Notes: generated by a model not told the origin, from the letters alone. Positions 53,113-63,937 are shown, numbered from the stretch's first letter. The stretch: 64,000 bases of DNA from Nannochloropsis oceanica (GCA_004519485.1 CP038109.1:210001-274000); one strand, 5' to 3'. Numbers and translations are program-made.

Positions 53113-53716
53113 CAACTATTTTACAAGCTCAAAATAAAAAAAATGCTCCGCCCGAGAAAAAAGGAACGTTTGAACTTGAAAAATCTCAAGCTTTATGGCC
53201 TTGGCCTCGTGTCAACCTGTGTGCGCGTATCTATCACCATCCAGCGGCATGCAAATGTGTATAACCCAATACCGCTGTCGGGACGGTGATGCCCCTCCGT
53301 GAAGAATATACATCCCTTTCTTACCCGTCTTCCGGGAGCTGTGTTCTGCACTGTGCTTGCATCCCGATGCCTCACACCGGTTGGCCCCTCCGTGTCAAGC
53401 GCATGTCCAAACCTTGTCCGGTGCCCGGTCGCCAGTCAGCGACATGTTATTGCAGCCCTTTATTTCGCATCGATTCCCACCTCCATGCTTGACACATCGC
53501 CCTGCCTTGCTCATTTTTTGGCTGCTGGCTACGGCTGGCTGTTGCAGTCCGGCACCTGGCACATTGGGCGCACACGATCCATGGTTGTCGCTTATATTTT
53601 AAAGGATTCCTGTATTGCGTGATATGTGTAGGTTTGTGTGTGTAGAGTATAGGGGTGTGGACAGATGTAACAGCGAGGGACGCAGTGGGCCATTGCGAAC
53701 TCCATGCAAGGGAAGT

Positions 53717-53789
53717 GAGGAGGAGGAGGAGGAGGAGGAGGAGGAGGAGGAGGAGGAGGAGGAGGAGGAGGAGGAGGAGGAGGAGGAGA
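53717..53789. repeat. GAG/GGA trinucleotide run, about 24 units
   Basis: An almost perfect run of GAG triplets on the plus strand, the second such purine tract in the window. It generates artificial Glu and Pro/Leu frames on the two strands. Confidence 0.95.
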
Positions 53790-54125
53790 GACCGATGCCT
53801 CGGAGGCCTCATGACGCAAACCAGGATTTTACACTTTTTAAGGGTTTTCATAAGAAGTAAGAGGATGTGAGACATGTGTCTTACATGGTTGGAATCAGAA
53901 AAGTGAGAGAATGCTCGTGTCGAAGAAGCCTTCCCCCCCACCTCACATGTCAATCAAACGCGTCAAAGAAATCACCAGCTGCCCCCAGCGCAAATCCGTG
54001 CACCTGTTCAATTCGCAAGAGCCTACTATCTTGTACTTGTTTCCGTGTACTACTTTGCACAAATCTTTCACCTCTAATCGCCTACCCTACCTCGCCCTCC
54101 TGCCCTCCTTGTCGTTCGTCTCCTG

Positions 54126-57100
54126 TTACACTTGGATCGCGGCAAATTTGGCAGCCAACTCTGCGTCGTTCGATTGAACCTTTTTACGACGGATGTAATC
54201 CAGCGTGTTTTTGTAATAAGCCTCTATCTCTGCCGCGTGCGCGCTGCCTTCTCCAGGACCCCCACCCACAAGAGCCGCCTCATTACGCTTGTCGTTGATG
54301 AAGGCCACCAGAGCCGACACGTACTTCTCCGTCACGGTGGGACAACCGATCTCGTAAAAATACAAGTAATGATTCAAAACCTCCACGAAAAGGTGCATAT
54401 GTTGAGAGGATGCCATGCACATGTCGGCCGTCTTAACAGACCGCTGCAAACATTCAATTACACGCTTCGGGTCATGGTAATGACCTGGCTCGTCCGCGCG
54501 ACCCACATAAAACAAATGAGATGCCAAGGCAACCATGCGACATTGATCGGGCTTTTTCAGGAGCTTGGCGGCGTACTGAGTAACCTTGGTGCTGAGGGCG
54601 TCATAATCGCTTTCCTCGAAATGCCGGGTCTGCAACAATGTCCCCGTCATAGAAGCCAGAGCCCGAATCTGAGACTTAGAATCCGTCAACTCATCCTCGT
54701 ACAACAAAAACGCCTGAGTCACAAACTCATATGCGATCAATCTAAATGGTACAGCTTCGCATCGATCCGCCGCTTGGGCCGCCTCCAAAAATAGCTTCAG
54801 GGCCAAATTCGCAAAATGCGGCGCAAGGGAAGTCAAAACCTCATGCACAAACTGAAATAGCTTCCTACATCCAAATTGCAATCCTGCTACCTCCTTCTTT
54901 CTCAATCCGCCCAGTCCGTCATCTTCCTCCTCCACAACAACTTCCTCGCTGCTCCCCATCTCCCCCACTCCCCCCTTCTTCTTCTTCTCTACCTTCTCAG
55001 CCGCTGCTGATACACCGGCCGCCACCTCCCTCCTACGCACCTGCCGGACAAGCCGAAGTGTCGCAAAGACCAAAGGCGGCAAGGTGTACTGCAGCCTCTC
55101 CTTCGCTGCCTCCGCAAAGTGCTGACGCACCATCCGCAATATACGAAATTGGGTGTCCGTGTCTGGACTCACCATCACGTGCACCAACTGGGCAACCAAT
55201 AATTGGTCCTCCTCCAACCTCCCTGCTTGATCCCCCCTTTCCCCTTCCCCACCATCAACCGCCGCTGCCAGCGATGTCGCATTTTCCCGCCTGGCCGCTG
55301 ATGTCCGTTCCTCCTCCTCGTCCTCCCCTCCCCCCACCCCCGTCTCCCCTTCCTGCTGCCGCCTGATCGCTTCCGCTTGGGCTTCTTCGGTCCCCAGGAC
55401 GTTTGGAGGTTCATCCTTTATGACAGGCACCACAATATTCAACAACTTCTCCACGCTCTCTAAATCACCAAGCGTGGATCTTGAGGAATAGATCGCTTTA
55501 AGCAGAGTCACTCCCACTTGCCTTCGGTTACCCCAGGGCAAAAACTCGAGCAAAGTCGCAAAATGCGGTAGCTCCAGCACGCGCAGAGCCAAGCTAGATA
55601 GAGGAAGGGTCAACAAGCGCTCCACCACCTCGACACCCTCCGCGTCCAAGGCAAAGGGCAGGGGGGCGACAATCACAGCCTCCTTCTCATGTTGCACCTT
55701 CTTGGCAGACAAAGAGGCAGCACAATTTCCCAAGCAAAGGTTCACGTACTGGAGCTGGCCTGGGTAAGACTGCAGAGCGTAATTAAGGAGCGATGCCTGC
55801 AGCCGCAGCACCTCCACCACCGAATACCCGGGCTTTTCCTCTACCAATTTGGTCACGCATCCATTGAACATGTCGAAAGTCTTCAGCTCCTGAGGAATCG
55901 CGTCGGGGTTGGCTTCTGCATAACTCGCTAGCCGGTCCATCATGCCTTCCAAGATTACCCTCACGTTCACCTTCTCCTTCAAGTGGGTACAGGCAGTCAG
56001 AAATTGCCCCAAGGTCGCAATATGGAATTCATCACCAAATGCCTGAATAATGCACTCCATCAAGTACGCCTGCGCCAAGGTATCCTTGCATTGCACCACC
56101 TGCTCAAGGAGGCGTGGCAGGATGTGCTCGGTGTAGGTAGCGGCATCCACCCCCTGTAATTGACTCAGACGGACAAGGTTGGTGCCCACTAGGATCCTTA
56201 GCTCCTGTCGCTCTTTCTCCCGTCGCTTTTTATCCTTGTTCTGGGCATTGGTCGGCTGCTGCTGCATCCGGCACCAAAGGCGGTTCGCCTCCGAGAAATT
56301 CTGAAGAATGAAGTCATAGGCGTCTTGCACCGTTCCTCCCTCCTCGTCCTCGTACGGGGTACCTACATCGGGTAGCTTGTCACGACTGACTTGCGAGAGG
56401 TAGTTGCGGAGGAAAAGACCACGCATGGGGTGCTGCACACCCTTGCTCATTTCGACAAGGTCTTTCAAGATGTCTCTTGCAGGGGCTTCCAGCGACTTGA
56501 TATAAACGCCGGCGACGGTGATGAGGAGATAAAGACGAGGGAGAACGTTTCCACAGCTCTGTACTTTCTCGTATAGCTCCACTACGGGCTTGCCTTGTTT
56601 TTGGAGACCAGTGAAGTAATCTTCCAAGTAACGGAGCTCGTCTAGGACTTTCATGTAAAGCTCGTAGTAGCTCTTGGGAGTGAGGAGGCCGGTGCGCAGC
56701 TCGCGGAGCATGTCAGAGGCGTGGGTCAAGGTACCTTTTAGATCGTCGTTATCCTTAGACATTTAAATGGGGGAAGTGGAAAGAAATGTATGAATGTAAA
56801 GGCAAGGGTAGGGATACTGTGTGCTGCTGGCTTGTTGAGGGAGTGGGAGAGATAAGGATGCATGCAATTGTGCGCTGAATAAATGCAACACGGGAGTCGA
56901 GGGAGCATGGCGATAAATGAAGAGGGATAGAAGCGTCGAGAGCGCATGCAGTCATTATTACTGAGGGGGAAAGAAGATAATTGTCTCCTTAAGAATGAGA
57001 GCAAGTGGCGCATAGCTGGGGTGAGGGGCTTCTGACTTGCGCACAGTGGCCCCCGCGCACTTTCCTGGGGGAATCCGCAAAAATGGACATACATCCCTTC

Positions 57101-57301
57101 CTTCGCTCATATATTTGAGCCTAGTGCAAGCTATACACAACAAACACACACAAGTCCGCCTCGGGCACAATTGCAGAAGGCGGACAATTCGCTAATAATA
57201 CTCTTAAAACTTACCATGGCATGCTTCATATAAAACGCCTGCTCCTTGACCTTCCGCATAGCCTCCTCCAGGAACTTGGTCTGATCAATGTCCAGGGTCA
57301 T
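54126..57301 (-). CDS. VPS35: Retromer subunit VPS35
   Basis: Two exons, 57301-57215 and 56753-54126, joined across a 461-base intron (donor GTAAG, acceptor GTCTAAG, phase 0), give 904 residues. Exon 1 encodes MTLDIDQTKFLEEAMRKVKE... ending YMKHAM, and exon 2 resumes DNDDLKGTLTHASDMLRELR, together matching the VPS35 N-terminus. An ATG at 56762 lies inside the intron and would give a false start. Signatures are YYELYMKVLDELRYLEDYF, PRLYLLITVAGVYIKS and HPMRGLFLRNYLSQV. The protein is an alpha-solenoid scaffold that, with VPS26 and VPS29, retrieves receptors from endosomes to the Golgi. It is about 100 residues longer than human VPS35 (796), mainly through an acidic Glu-rich insert (55210-55400) and a Lys/Glu insert near 54910-55000. 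Confidence 0.95.
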
Positions 57302-57719
57302 GGCTGTGCGGGTGTGCCTTATGCGTGTGAAACAGATAGAGGGGATAAGCTCGCGCGAGGGGTCATGACGAAAGAACAGAGGGATGACGATGCTGGCTGG
57401 TAAGCTCGGGTAAGCTTGCCATGAGCGAGACCTCATAGGCCAATGACCCGCTGGCCACCACCATGATGGAAACGTGTCACCGCGCAGAGACATCGTCCTC
57501 ATTTATCTCCTTCTTCGGCGTAGCTGCTAGAGGTCAAGAGGGATGTGTTGTATATATGATCAGGCCTGGGGCGATGGCGAAGCTAAACGTTGCGGCGGCA
57601 CAGTGTCGTCATTTTCATTAACTTCATTTTGCCCACCTCTAACCTACGACCCAGGTCATACCAAGCCATTACTGCAGCAGTACCGGGATGTCTTTGACCT
57701 TGGTTTTACTTAACCGGCT
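57302..57719. promoter_or_regulatory. Divergent region upstream of VPS35 and the Rieske remnant
   Basis: About 420 bases hold the VPS35 promoter. The plus-strand gene on the other side is broken, so its promoter may be inactive. Confidence 0.4.
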
Positions 57720-59398
57720 ATGGTGTCTTTCCACCCCATATTTGGCGAGGGGTTTTGGCTACCACTTTCGCGCTTATCAACCTCCTCCATCCCACGACTT
57801 GCCTTTCAACGAGGATGCCTGGTAGGCCAGGAGCCACCGACAATCTTTAACCTTCCCTTCGCCTACTCTCGCTTGCAAGAGGGCTCGACGTGTCTAGCTG
57901 CCGCGACCACAGAGCTTACCACGACCGCGGAACCCCTGCCACCGAGCGCCAGCGACAGCCTCAACTGGTATGCGCAGTGGTGGCCGATTTGTTTTACTCC
58001 CGTCACAGATAAGTTCAAGCCTCAGCCATTCGAGCTGCTCTCCATACCTATTGTAATCTGGTGAGACCCCTGGCCGCGAGCTGGAACGTTGTGGAGGATA
58101 CATGCCCTCATCGCTCGGCGCCACTGAGCGAAGGCCGCATCGACCGTCCAATGGATGCCTCGAGTGCCCTTATCATGGATGGACATTTGAGGGCAAGAAA
58201 GGAGCATGCACGCGGATCCCGCAGCTAGAGGATGGCGTCCCTGCTCCGGAAAGTCGGGCAGCGGCAAGGATCGCTGCGTACCCTACCACAGTCGCGCAAG
58301 GGATCATTTGGGTGTGGGCTTAATCGATCCAGTCCTTGGATGGCTACATGCCCGACACAAGCTTGGTTCCCCTTTGTCCGCCCCTGACCGAAGATCCTGA
58401 TTCAGTATGTCTTGATGTGAGCCGCCACGTACCCTACTCGTACGAGAACGTGAAGGAGAACTTGCTGGATCCGAGCCATGTCCCTTTTACTCACCACGCC
58501 ACAATTGGAAGGCGGTCCTACGCGGGTCCTATGCCTTTGAAACTGACAAGTGAGGTGTCTATGCAAGGCATTAAGGGCGCATGGGAACACAATATTCCAG
58601 CCTCGCCCATGACGAAAAAACACCTGGGGCGTGTCAGGCGCGAAACGGTATTCAATGCCCCATCCTATATGCACCACCTCATTTCCACGCCCGAGCTGTC
58701 GACCTGGACGGTAACGTACGCCACTCCCTCGCGTCCAGGCAAGAGTCGCATTTTGGCCGGAATCCCATTCAAAATTCCTGAGGGCTCAAACAGCACAGAC
58801 TCCGCGCCTCCTACAAAGAAGTCCTCCCTTATGTCCCGTCTAAGGGGTGCCCTGTTCTTGCGGATCCCGCACTGGCTGCAGCATTTGCAACAGAATCGCG
58901 TACTCGATGACGACAACATTTTCTTGGCCGTGCAAGAACGGTGATTGGTTACGCGGCAGGGGGATTCAACGGCGTCCTGGGCCAAGCGCTATTACCGACC
59001 GACCAAAGCCGATTTGTTTGTGGCTCAATTTCGGAAATGGATACAAACATTTGGGGGAGGCGGTCCTTTTGGGCCTCTCACTAAAGAGGACTTAGAAGAG
59101 CTTGACTGGAAGACTTTGTCAGATGTATTGCTGAATCGTTACGAACAGCACACCCGACATTGCTCTTCCTGTAGCCGCGCACTTGCGACTGCAGCGCTGG
59201 AAGCCACGCGTCTTTGGGGCAGGGCTATTTATTGGCACCGTGGGCAAGGGCTTGCTAGATCTCGTTATGGTCCCAACCAAATCGTTGGTGCTTGTGACTT
59301 TGTCAGCCATGCTCTTGACTTTGATCTGGAAGCAGATGTGTGGCTTGGAAGAGGCCTTGCTGCGAGGGCCCTATCCTGCTCCACGCAATGTCGAATAG
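57720..59398 (+). pseudogene. Broken Rieske non-haem oxygenase, pheophorbide a oxygenase/PTC52-like
   Basis: Recognisable pieces run in order but not in one frame. NWYAQWWPICFTP is the family's entry motif; CPHRSAPLSEGRI is the first Rieske pair (CxH); GCLECPYHGWTFEG is the second (CPYHGW). NVKENLLDPSHVPFTHH holds the iron-binding His residues, KADLFVAQFRKW follows, and the C-terminal pair is HCSSC. A last hydrophobic segment (KGLLDLVMVPTKSLVLVTL) resembles the family's membrane anchors. Frame changes occur near 58060, 58140 and 59190, and in-frame stops lie at 58321 (TAA) and 58942 (TGA). None sits at a convincing splice site. Full-length relatives (about 460-540 residues) open chlorophyll breakdown or act at the plastid envelope. 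Base composition does not differ from neighbours, so this is probably a recently inactivated host gene; assembly error is the main alternative. Confidence 0.75.
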
Positions 59399-59442
59399 AA
59401 AAAGGCTTAAAGGTAATGTATATTTTAAAGGCGCACACATGA

Positions 59443-59928
59443 AGGGAAGAACACTGATGCCTGCTCTGATGCATGCGCGCTTGAGGTAGCGTTTTCGCAA
59501 TTATGTTTTTTGCCAATCTGTGGTTGCCCCCAGAAATGCATGTGCAATTCCATTACCAGTGGTAGTAACATGCTTTCACAACATCACAGTGTAATGTTCG
59601 GGCTTGCATCATACCTGTAAACAATCACACTTGCACAATCATAACTGTAAACAATCTACGATCGTACAAATAATCCAAATGAGGCAAATTAGCAACCAAG
59701 AACGAATTCTCGAGCACCATCATTGCGCTCTAGCAAAATCACTTTCTTTAATGTTTTGGCGTCGAGAGAGCGCAAGGATCGCATTATTGCAGAATCACTT
59801 GTAATTTATATCGACTACCTATTTTTTAAGATGCCTCTCAGCGTTGCTTTTTTCATTCTACAAATTTCCTTCGTCATTTTCATATGTGGTACGCTTTCCC
59901 TCTTCCCCTTTGTTCACCGGTTCTTGAG
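59443..59928. other. Convergent intergenic region, AT-rich
   Basis: Near 59620-59655 an (ACT)GTAAACAATC motif is repeated twice in tandem-like spacing (about 23 bases apart). No gene is supported. Confidence 0.6.
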
Positions 59929-62706
59929 TCAATCTGCGTAATACGATGCAAAGTCAGTGGCTTCAACCTGCTTGCTGGCCGCCGATAAGGCAGCTGCCAG
60001 CTTGCTTTGGCTACCATCTTTCTGCTTGCCTTCTTCTTTCAGGCTGCCCATGTATTCACCTCGCACAAAGACGTACGGCAGGCTGTCCTGTGTAACAATA
60101 TTTGGCGTTCCTGCCGCCTTGACCACCTCTGCCCAGACCGGATCGTCGTGGCGTAATGCGACAACCTCAATATCAGTGGCAGCATCTACCCCTTGTTGCG
60201 CCGCCAAAAGGGCATGCGTCTCTTCGCAAGCCTTGCACGGAGATTTGACTGAGGGAACGCTCTGGAAGATCACGATTCTGTGGAAATGCAGCTTAGACTT
60301 CACGAACGCTTCTTCGTGGTTCAGCCAACCAAGGTCTCTGCCCAAAAGCTGAGCGAGCGCATGGTTCCAGGGTTGAAATGCCTCGTTCAAGTCCATCAAT
60401 GAGCCCTCCGTCAAGTCATAGCCCTTTGGCACATCTATCTTGCGCACGACCTCGGCCGCAAAGGCCTCCTCAAAGGGGCATAGGCCCAGGAATTTGAAAA
60501 CCTCGGCCACGACAGGCTTGGGGTCCCGGCTCAACTCCTCCTTTGTCACCACCAAAATTCGATCGATCCCCATGACGGATGCCCAGCGCATCAATTGAGG
60601 CAGATACAACGATGTCTGGATCGTGCGCCGGGTCGGAGTGCGCATGAGTGGGGCCGTGCAAAAATCAATCTTTTTCCAGAAATCTGCCCCCTTGCTCTCG
60701 TTTAAGACAGCGCGCAAGTCCACGCGTGCCAAATGCTCCTGATAGCACTTACGCAATATCGGCACGGACACGCGCACGGCCTCGGCAAACGACTCGGTAC
60801 CGTTAAAAAAAGTGTTGCGGTATTGACTATAGGCTCGGGAGGTTGGGTCCCTGAGAGAGATGATTGCCTTGGCGCTAGGGCTGTCGGCCACGATCTGCTC
60901 CGGGCTTTCATCCCCATTAATGTAGTACACGGTACCATCCGTCGTGACGAAATTCTCATCCGCCTCGATGAAGGGGAAAGCCTGCAAGCGGTCCTTGAAG
61001 TGGTCGCGGCCCGGGATATTCATATACACGCCCGTCTCCTTGAAATTCGAGCCGCGCAATGGGTGCAAAACTTGCGGATGCTTGGCAATAGCACCAAACA
61101 AGCTGGAGCTCGCGGCCTTGATCACACCCGGCATGATGACAGACGGCGCACAAATATAGTTGGAGGCCTCCGCGTGGGCTTTGGAGAGGGAAAATTTGGT
61201 CAGGTGAAAAGGGGCCCGGACACGGGCTAGCGCATCGGCATAGTAATCGCACTTGCGAGCGCATTGCGGGTCGATTTGCGAGGGATGCCATCGATCTAGG
61301 TGGATGTATTTTCCAATGAGAGCGGCCGTAAATGATGATGCCGTCCAGTTTCCTTCCATAGCCTCTCGACCCATTGCCACGACGGCAACAGATCCAGCGG
61401 GAGGAATTGAGGACACACCCTTGGTTTTGTTGCCGGTGGAATTACATGAGGGCCAATCGACTGAGGCGCGCGTCTCCAGCACATCGCTCTGGACATCGAC
61501 CGAGGGCTTGGCACACTGTTGGAACGCCCCCTCAATGCAATCCGCCCCACCCTTTTGACTCTTGAGCATGCATTCGTGCAATGAATCGCCCTTATCGTCA
61601 AAGCGAGCCAACACACACCCAACGATGGGGTCCTGGGCCTTGAGTTGTAACACGTAAGGATGCTGACTGCCCGAATAACGCCACTTCCCATCATCAAACG
61701 TGCTGGTGGCCTCGACCGCCTCTGTGGCCGGGGAAGCTACGGTGCCGCAATCCTCCGCGAAGCTCCATATTCGCCTGCCTGTTGGCAAGGGCTTTGTTAA
61801 AAGCATTGTGAAGTCCATGTAAATGCCACCCGTCTGCCAAAGCCGGAAGAGGCGAATAAAGTGGTTAGTCTTGAAATCTTGAACGGCATTTTCCGTCTTG
61901 GTGAAGAAGGATTCGTCAAAAATAGTCTTTTGTAGACGAGGGAATAGAACGGTTGTGAAATAAGTAAATCCGGGGCGATTGGGATCCTGCAGCTCGAGCA
62001 GAGATTTCTCCGACACAATATCAAACTGCACGTTGTAGCCTCGCTTCTGATACTTCTCGAATTGCATGTACGACAAAGTGTTGGCGTAGTCGTGACGCGT
62101 GGCCCTGGAAGGTGCAACCACCAATGTTCTGACCTTTGCATTGGGATACTGAGTGAGAACAGATTCAAGCGACCGGTAGTTGAGCAGCGAGAAGCGTTCC
62201 GCCGGCAGGGTCCAGTCCATGTAGATGTGGATGTCACTGTCTTGTCGATGAGCAACGAGCGCCTTCTTGCTCGGGTCGGAGGTTTCCACCGTGATGAAGC
62301 CCGCATTTAATTTGATGGGCTCGCGAGTGGCAGGTATCATCGCCGCCTCGGATTCGGCAGCAGCAGCAGGGGGGGCCTTATGTTCAGCAGCAGCAGGAGC
62401 TGCTTTATCCCTTTGAGTTATGTCGGTGGCCGTGTCGGCAGACTTTTCTTGTCGAAGGGATGCCCGCTGTTCTGGCTTGGGCTTCCGCACCGGTGCTACT
62501 TTGTCCCTGTCCTCCGCCACGGAGGCCGCCTCGTACCGCAAGGCCTTGTGTGGAGTCCTTGTGATGACGATTTGGTGTTCATTTGGGTCGTTGTTGCTCA
62601 ACGTTGAGAAGATGAAGGGAAAGACGCAGACAGCGGCCAAGAAGCCCACCAGAGGCGTGTTTAGTCTCCACAGCGGATGCCTTTTGAGCACGGTAAGAAT
62701 CTGCAT
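59929..62706 (-). CDS. Golgi-type glycosyltransferase-sulfotransferase-glutaredoxin fusion
   Basis: One exon encodes 925 residues from an ATG at 62706. Residues 19-36 form a single membrane span after a short basic start, giving a type II Golgi-like topology, followed by an Ala/Pro/Lys-rich stem. About residues 150-330 resemble a DXD-type glycosyltransferase (GT32-like: IHIYMDWTLP, FIRLFRLWQTGGIYMDF, LLTKPLP). About 515-760 resemble a P-loop sulfotransferase using PAPS: MPGVIKAASSSLFGAI at the phosphosulfate loop (Lys530) and ISLRDPTSRAYSQYRNTF at the 3'-phosphate site (Arg619, Ser627). About 806-890 form a glutaredoxin/thioredoxin-like fold (HRIVIFQSVPS, CKAC at 824-827, SLPYVFV with cis-Pro877). 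It probably modifies a sulfated polysaccharide or glycoprotein. Two motifs are non-canonical (see findings), so one or both transferases may be altered. I know of no named protein with this layout. Confidence 0.82.
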   Translation of the reverse strand: MQILTVLKRHPLWRLNTPLVGFLAAVCVFPFIFSTLSNNDPNEHQIVITRTPHKALRYEAASVAEDRDKVAPVRKPKPEQRASLRQEKSADTATDITQRDKAAPAAAEHKAPPAAAAESEAAMIPATREPIKLNAGFITVETSDPSKKALVAHRQDSDIHIYMDWTLPAERFSLLNYRSLESVLTQYPNAKVRTLVVAPSRATRHDYANTLSYMQFEKYQKRGYNVQFDIVSEKSLLELQDPNRPGFTYFTTVLFPRLQKTIFDESFFTKTENAVQDFKTNHFIRLFRLWQTGGIYMDFTMLLTKPLPTGRRIWSFAEDCGTVASPATEAVEATSTFDDGKWRYSGSQHPYVLQLKAQDPIVGCVLARFDDKGDSLHECMLKSQKGGADCIEGAFQQCAKPSVDVQSDVLETRASVDWPSCNSTGNKTKGVSSIPPAGSVAVVAMGREAMEGNWTASSFTAALIGKYIHLDRWHPSQIDPQCARKCDYYADALARVRAPFHLTKFSLSKAHAEASNYICAPSVIMPGVIKAASSSLFGAIAKHPQVLHPLRGSNFKETGVYMNIPGRDHFKDRLQAFPFIEADENFVTTDGTVYYINGDESPEQIVADSPSAKAIISLRDPTSRAYSQYRNTFFNGTESFAEAVRVSVPILRKCYQEHLARVDLRAVLNESKGADFWKKIDFCTAPLMRTPTRRTIQTSLYLPQLMRWASVMGIDRILVVTKEELSRDPKPVVAEVFKFLGLCPFEEAFAAEVVRKIDVPKGYDLTEGSLMDLNEAFQPWNHALAQLLGRDLGWLNHEEAFVKSKLHFHRIVIFQSVPSVKSPCKACEETHALLAAQQGVDAATDIEVVALRHDDPVWAEVVKAAGTPNIVTQDSLPYVFVRGEYMGSLKEEGKQKDGSQSKLAAALSAASKQVEATDFASYYAD

Positions 62707-63091
62707 GGCTGTGAATGGTTGTGGATGTGGTAGAATCGGGATATCGCTTGTTGGTAACAGGCGTGCGCCAGGTCGAATTTCGATTATGGGCGGGCAATCA
62801 TCGGAGAGAAAAAGCGATGATGAATGCTGACGCGCACGGACGCGCAGCGGGAGGTTCTTTTTCGCGCAGCTTGGCCTGAGCTAGGACATTTTGCGTCCCG
62901 GGGATGCATTAAAATGTGAAGAGTTCTTTTGTCATGATTCCATATGTTTGTCGTTCTCCCAATGCTGCAGCACAATCAAGTGCGGCCACTTTTCGGCGTG
63001 GCCCATAATACTGCTAAAGAAATCTTCCGCTTCCCCCACCGCCATCCTTCGCTCGAAAACTAAAATTTTATAAGCACCCATACACAAAAGT
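62707..63091. promoter_or_regulatory. Divergent promoter region between the fusion gene and the STI1-repeat gene
   Basis: About 385 bases. TAAAATTTTATAAG at about 63061-63074, 20 bases before the plus-strand ATG, is TATA-like but unusually close to it; an untranslated intron or upstream exon is possible. Confidence 0.4.
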
Positions 63092-63313
63092 ATGCATTCA
63101 ATTGCACAGAAATGTATTGAGACTGACGACAGCAGCGCTCTTACGCTCCTGGAAGAAATGATGATGGCGGCCACCATCACCACGGGGTCTAGGCTATTAC
63201 CACCCCCTAAGTCCACAAAAGCTGACAATGCCTCTTTTGGTAGCAGTTTAAAGGCGGGCTTCCTCACCAAGTCTTCCTCGCGAGATGCACAGTATCATAA
63301 CAGCAGTAGTAGC

Positions 63314-63361
<48 letters not shown>

Positions 63362-63937
63362 GACAACAACACCCAAATCGCTGTTTCCATGTCCTCGCCC
63401 TCGTCTGCATCAGCAGAGTTATTGGCTGAGAAGATCTTGTCTTCCCCTTTGCTTCGAAAGGCCCTCGAGAATCCTCGCTTCCAAGTCATTTTTACCGACC
63501 TCGGCTCCGACCCGCAAGCTACCCTTGTCCGCTATCAGCATGACAACGCCGCCATGGGTTTCCTGAGAGGGCTCATGGGGGCTTTAGGCGAGCATTTTGA
63601 AGAGTTGGGAAAGCAGCAGCAGCAGCAGTCAGGCCAGAACAAGACCAACGCCGCATGTCCCTTGATGCAGGCAGCTCTCGAGAAGGCAGATAAGCAGAAA
63701 ATTCAGCCGGTGAATGATCTCGAACAAGACAAGGCAGAGCAAGAGGCCGTCAATCGCATTTTGCGTGACCCAGAGCTGCGGAACCTTCTTCTCGATCCAA
63801 CGATGCAGACGGTACTTCAAAGCTTTTCAGAGAGCGATAAGAATAGGGGCTCGGTGTTACACAAGTACATTCCATACCCGATCATCGCCGCCAAGCTGGG
63901 TAAGCTTGCTGATGCGGGCCTTATTCAGACTAAATGA
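63092..63937 (+). CDS. Protein with two STI1/DP-type repeats
   Basis: The product is 281 residues. Residues 1-70 are a leader with LLPPPKSTKADN and GSSLKAGFL; residues 70-95 are a Ser-rich run encoded mostly by AGC triplets. Two helical STI1-type modules follow. The first is ILSSPLLRKALENPRFQVIF and the following helices. The second, DPELRNLLLDPTMQTVLQSF to AAKLGKLADAGLIQTK, closely follows the DP2 domain of the Hop/Sti1 co-chaperone. No TPR or UBA domain is seen, so it is not Hop or ubiquilin itself. It might bind client proteins or organelle-import precursors. The start is uncertain: MHSIAQKCIETDD is the first ATG, but an upstream exon could exist. Confidence 0.78.

Larger units (their letters stand above)
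51968..54125. other. Intergenic region holding a diverged inverted repeat
   Basis: About 2.16 kb between the EME1 start and the VPS35 end. It holds the EME1 promoter, the inverted repeat at 52171-53112 and a GAG-triplet run. A plus-strand frame at 52007-52597 covers arm A and may be the remnant of a gene, but no family is recognised. Confidence 0.6.

Noticed and set aside
56754-56762. ATG at 56762 (MSKDNDD) as VPS35 start
   Set aside because: It lies in the intron just before the acceptor; the upstream exon at 57215-57301 supplies the conserved N-terminus in phase.
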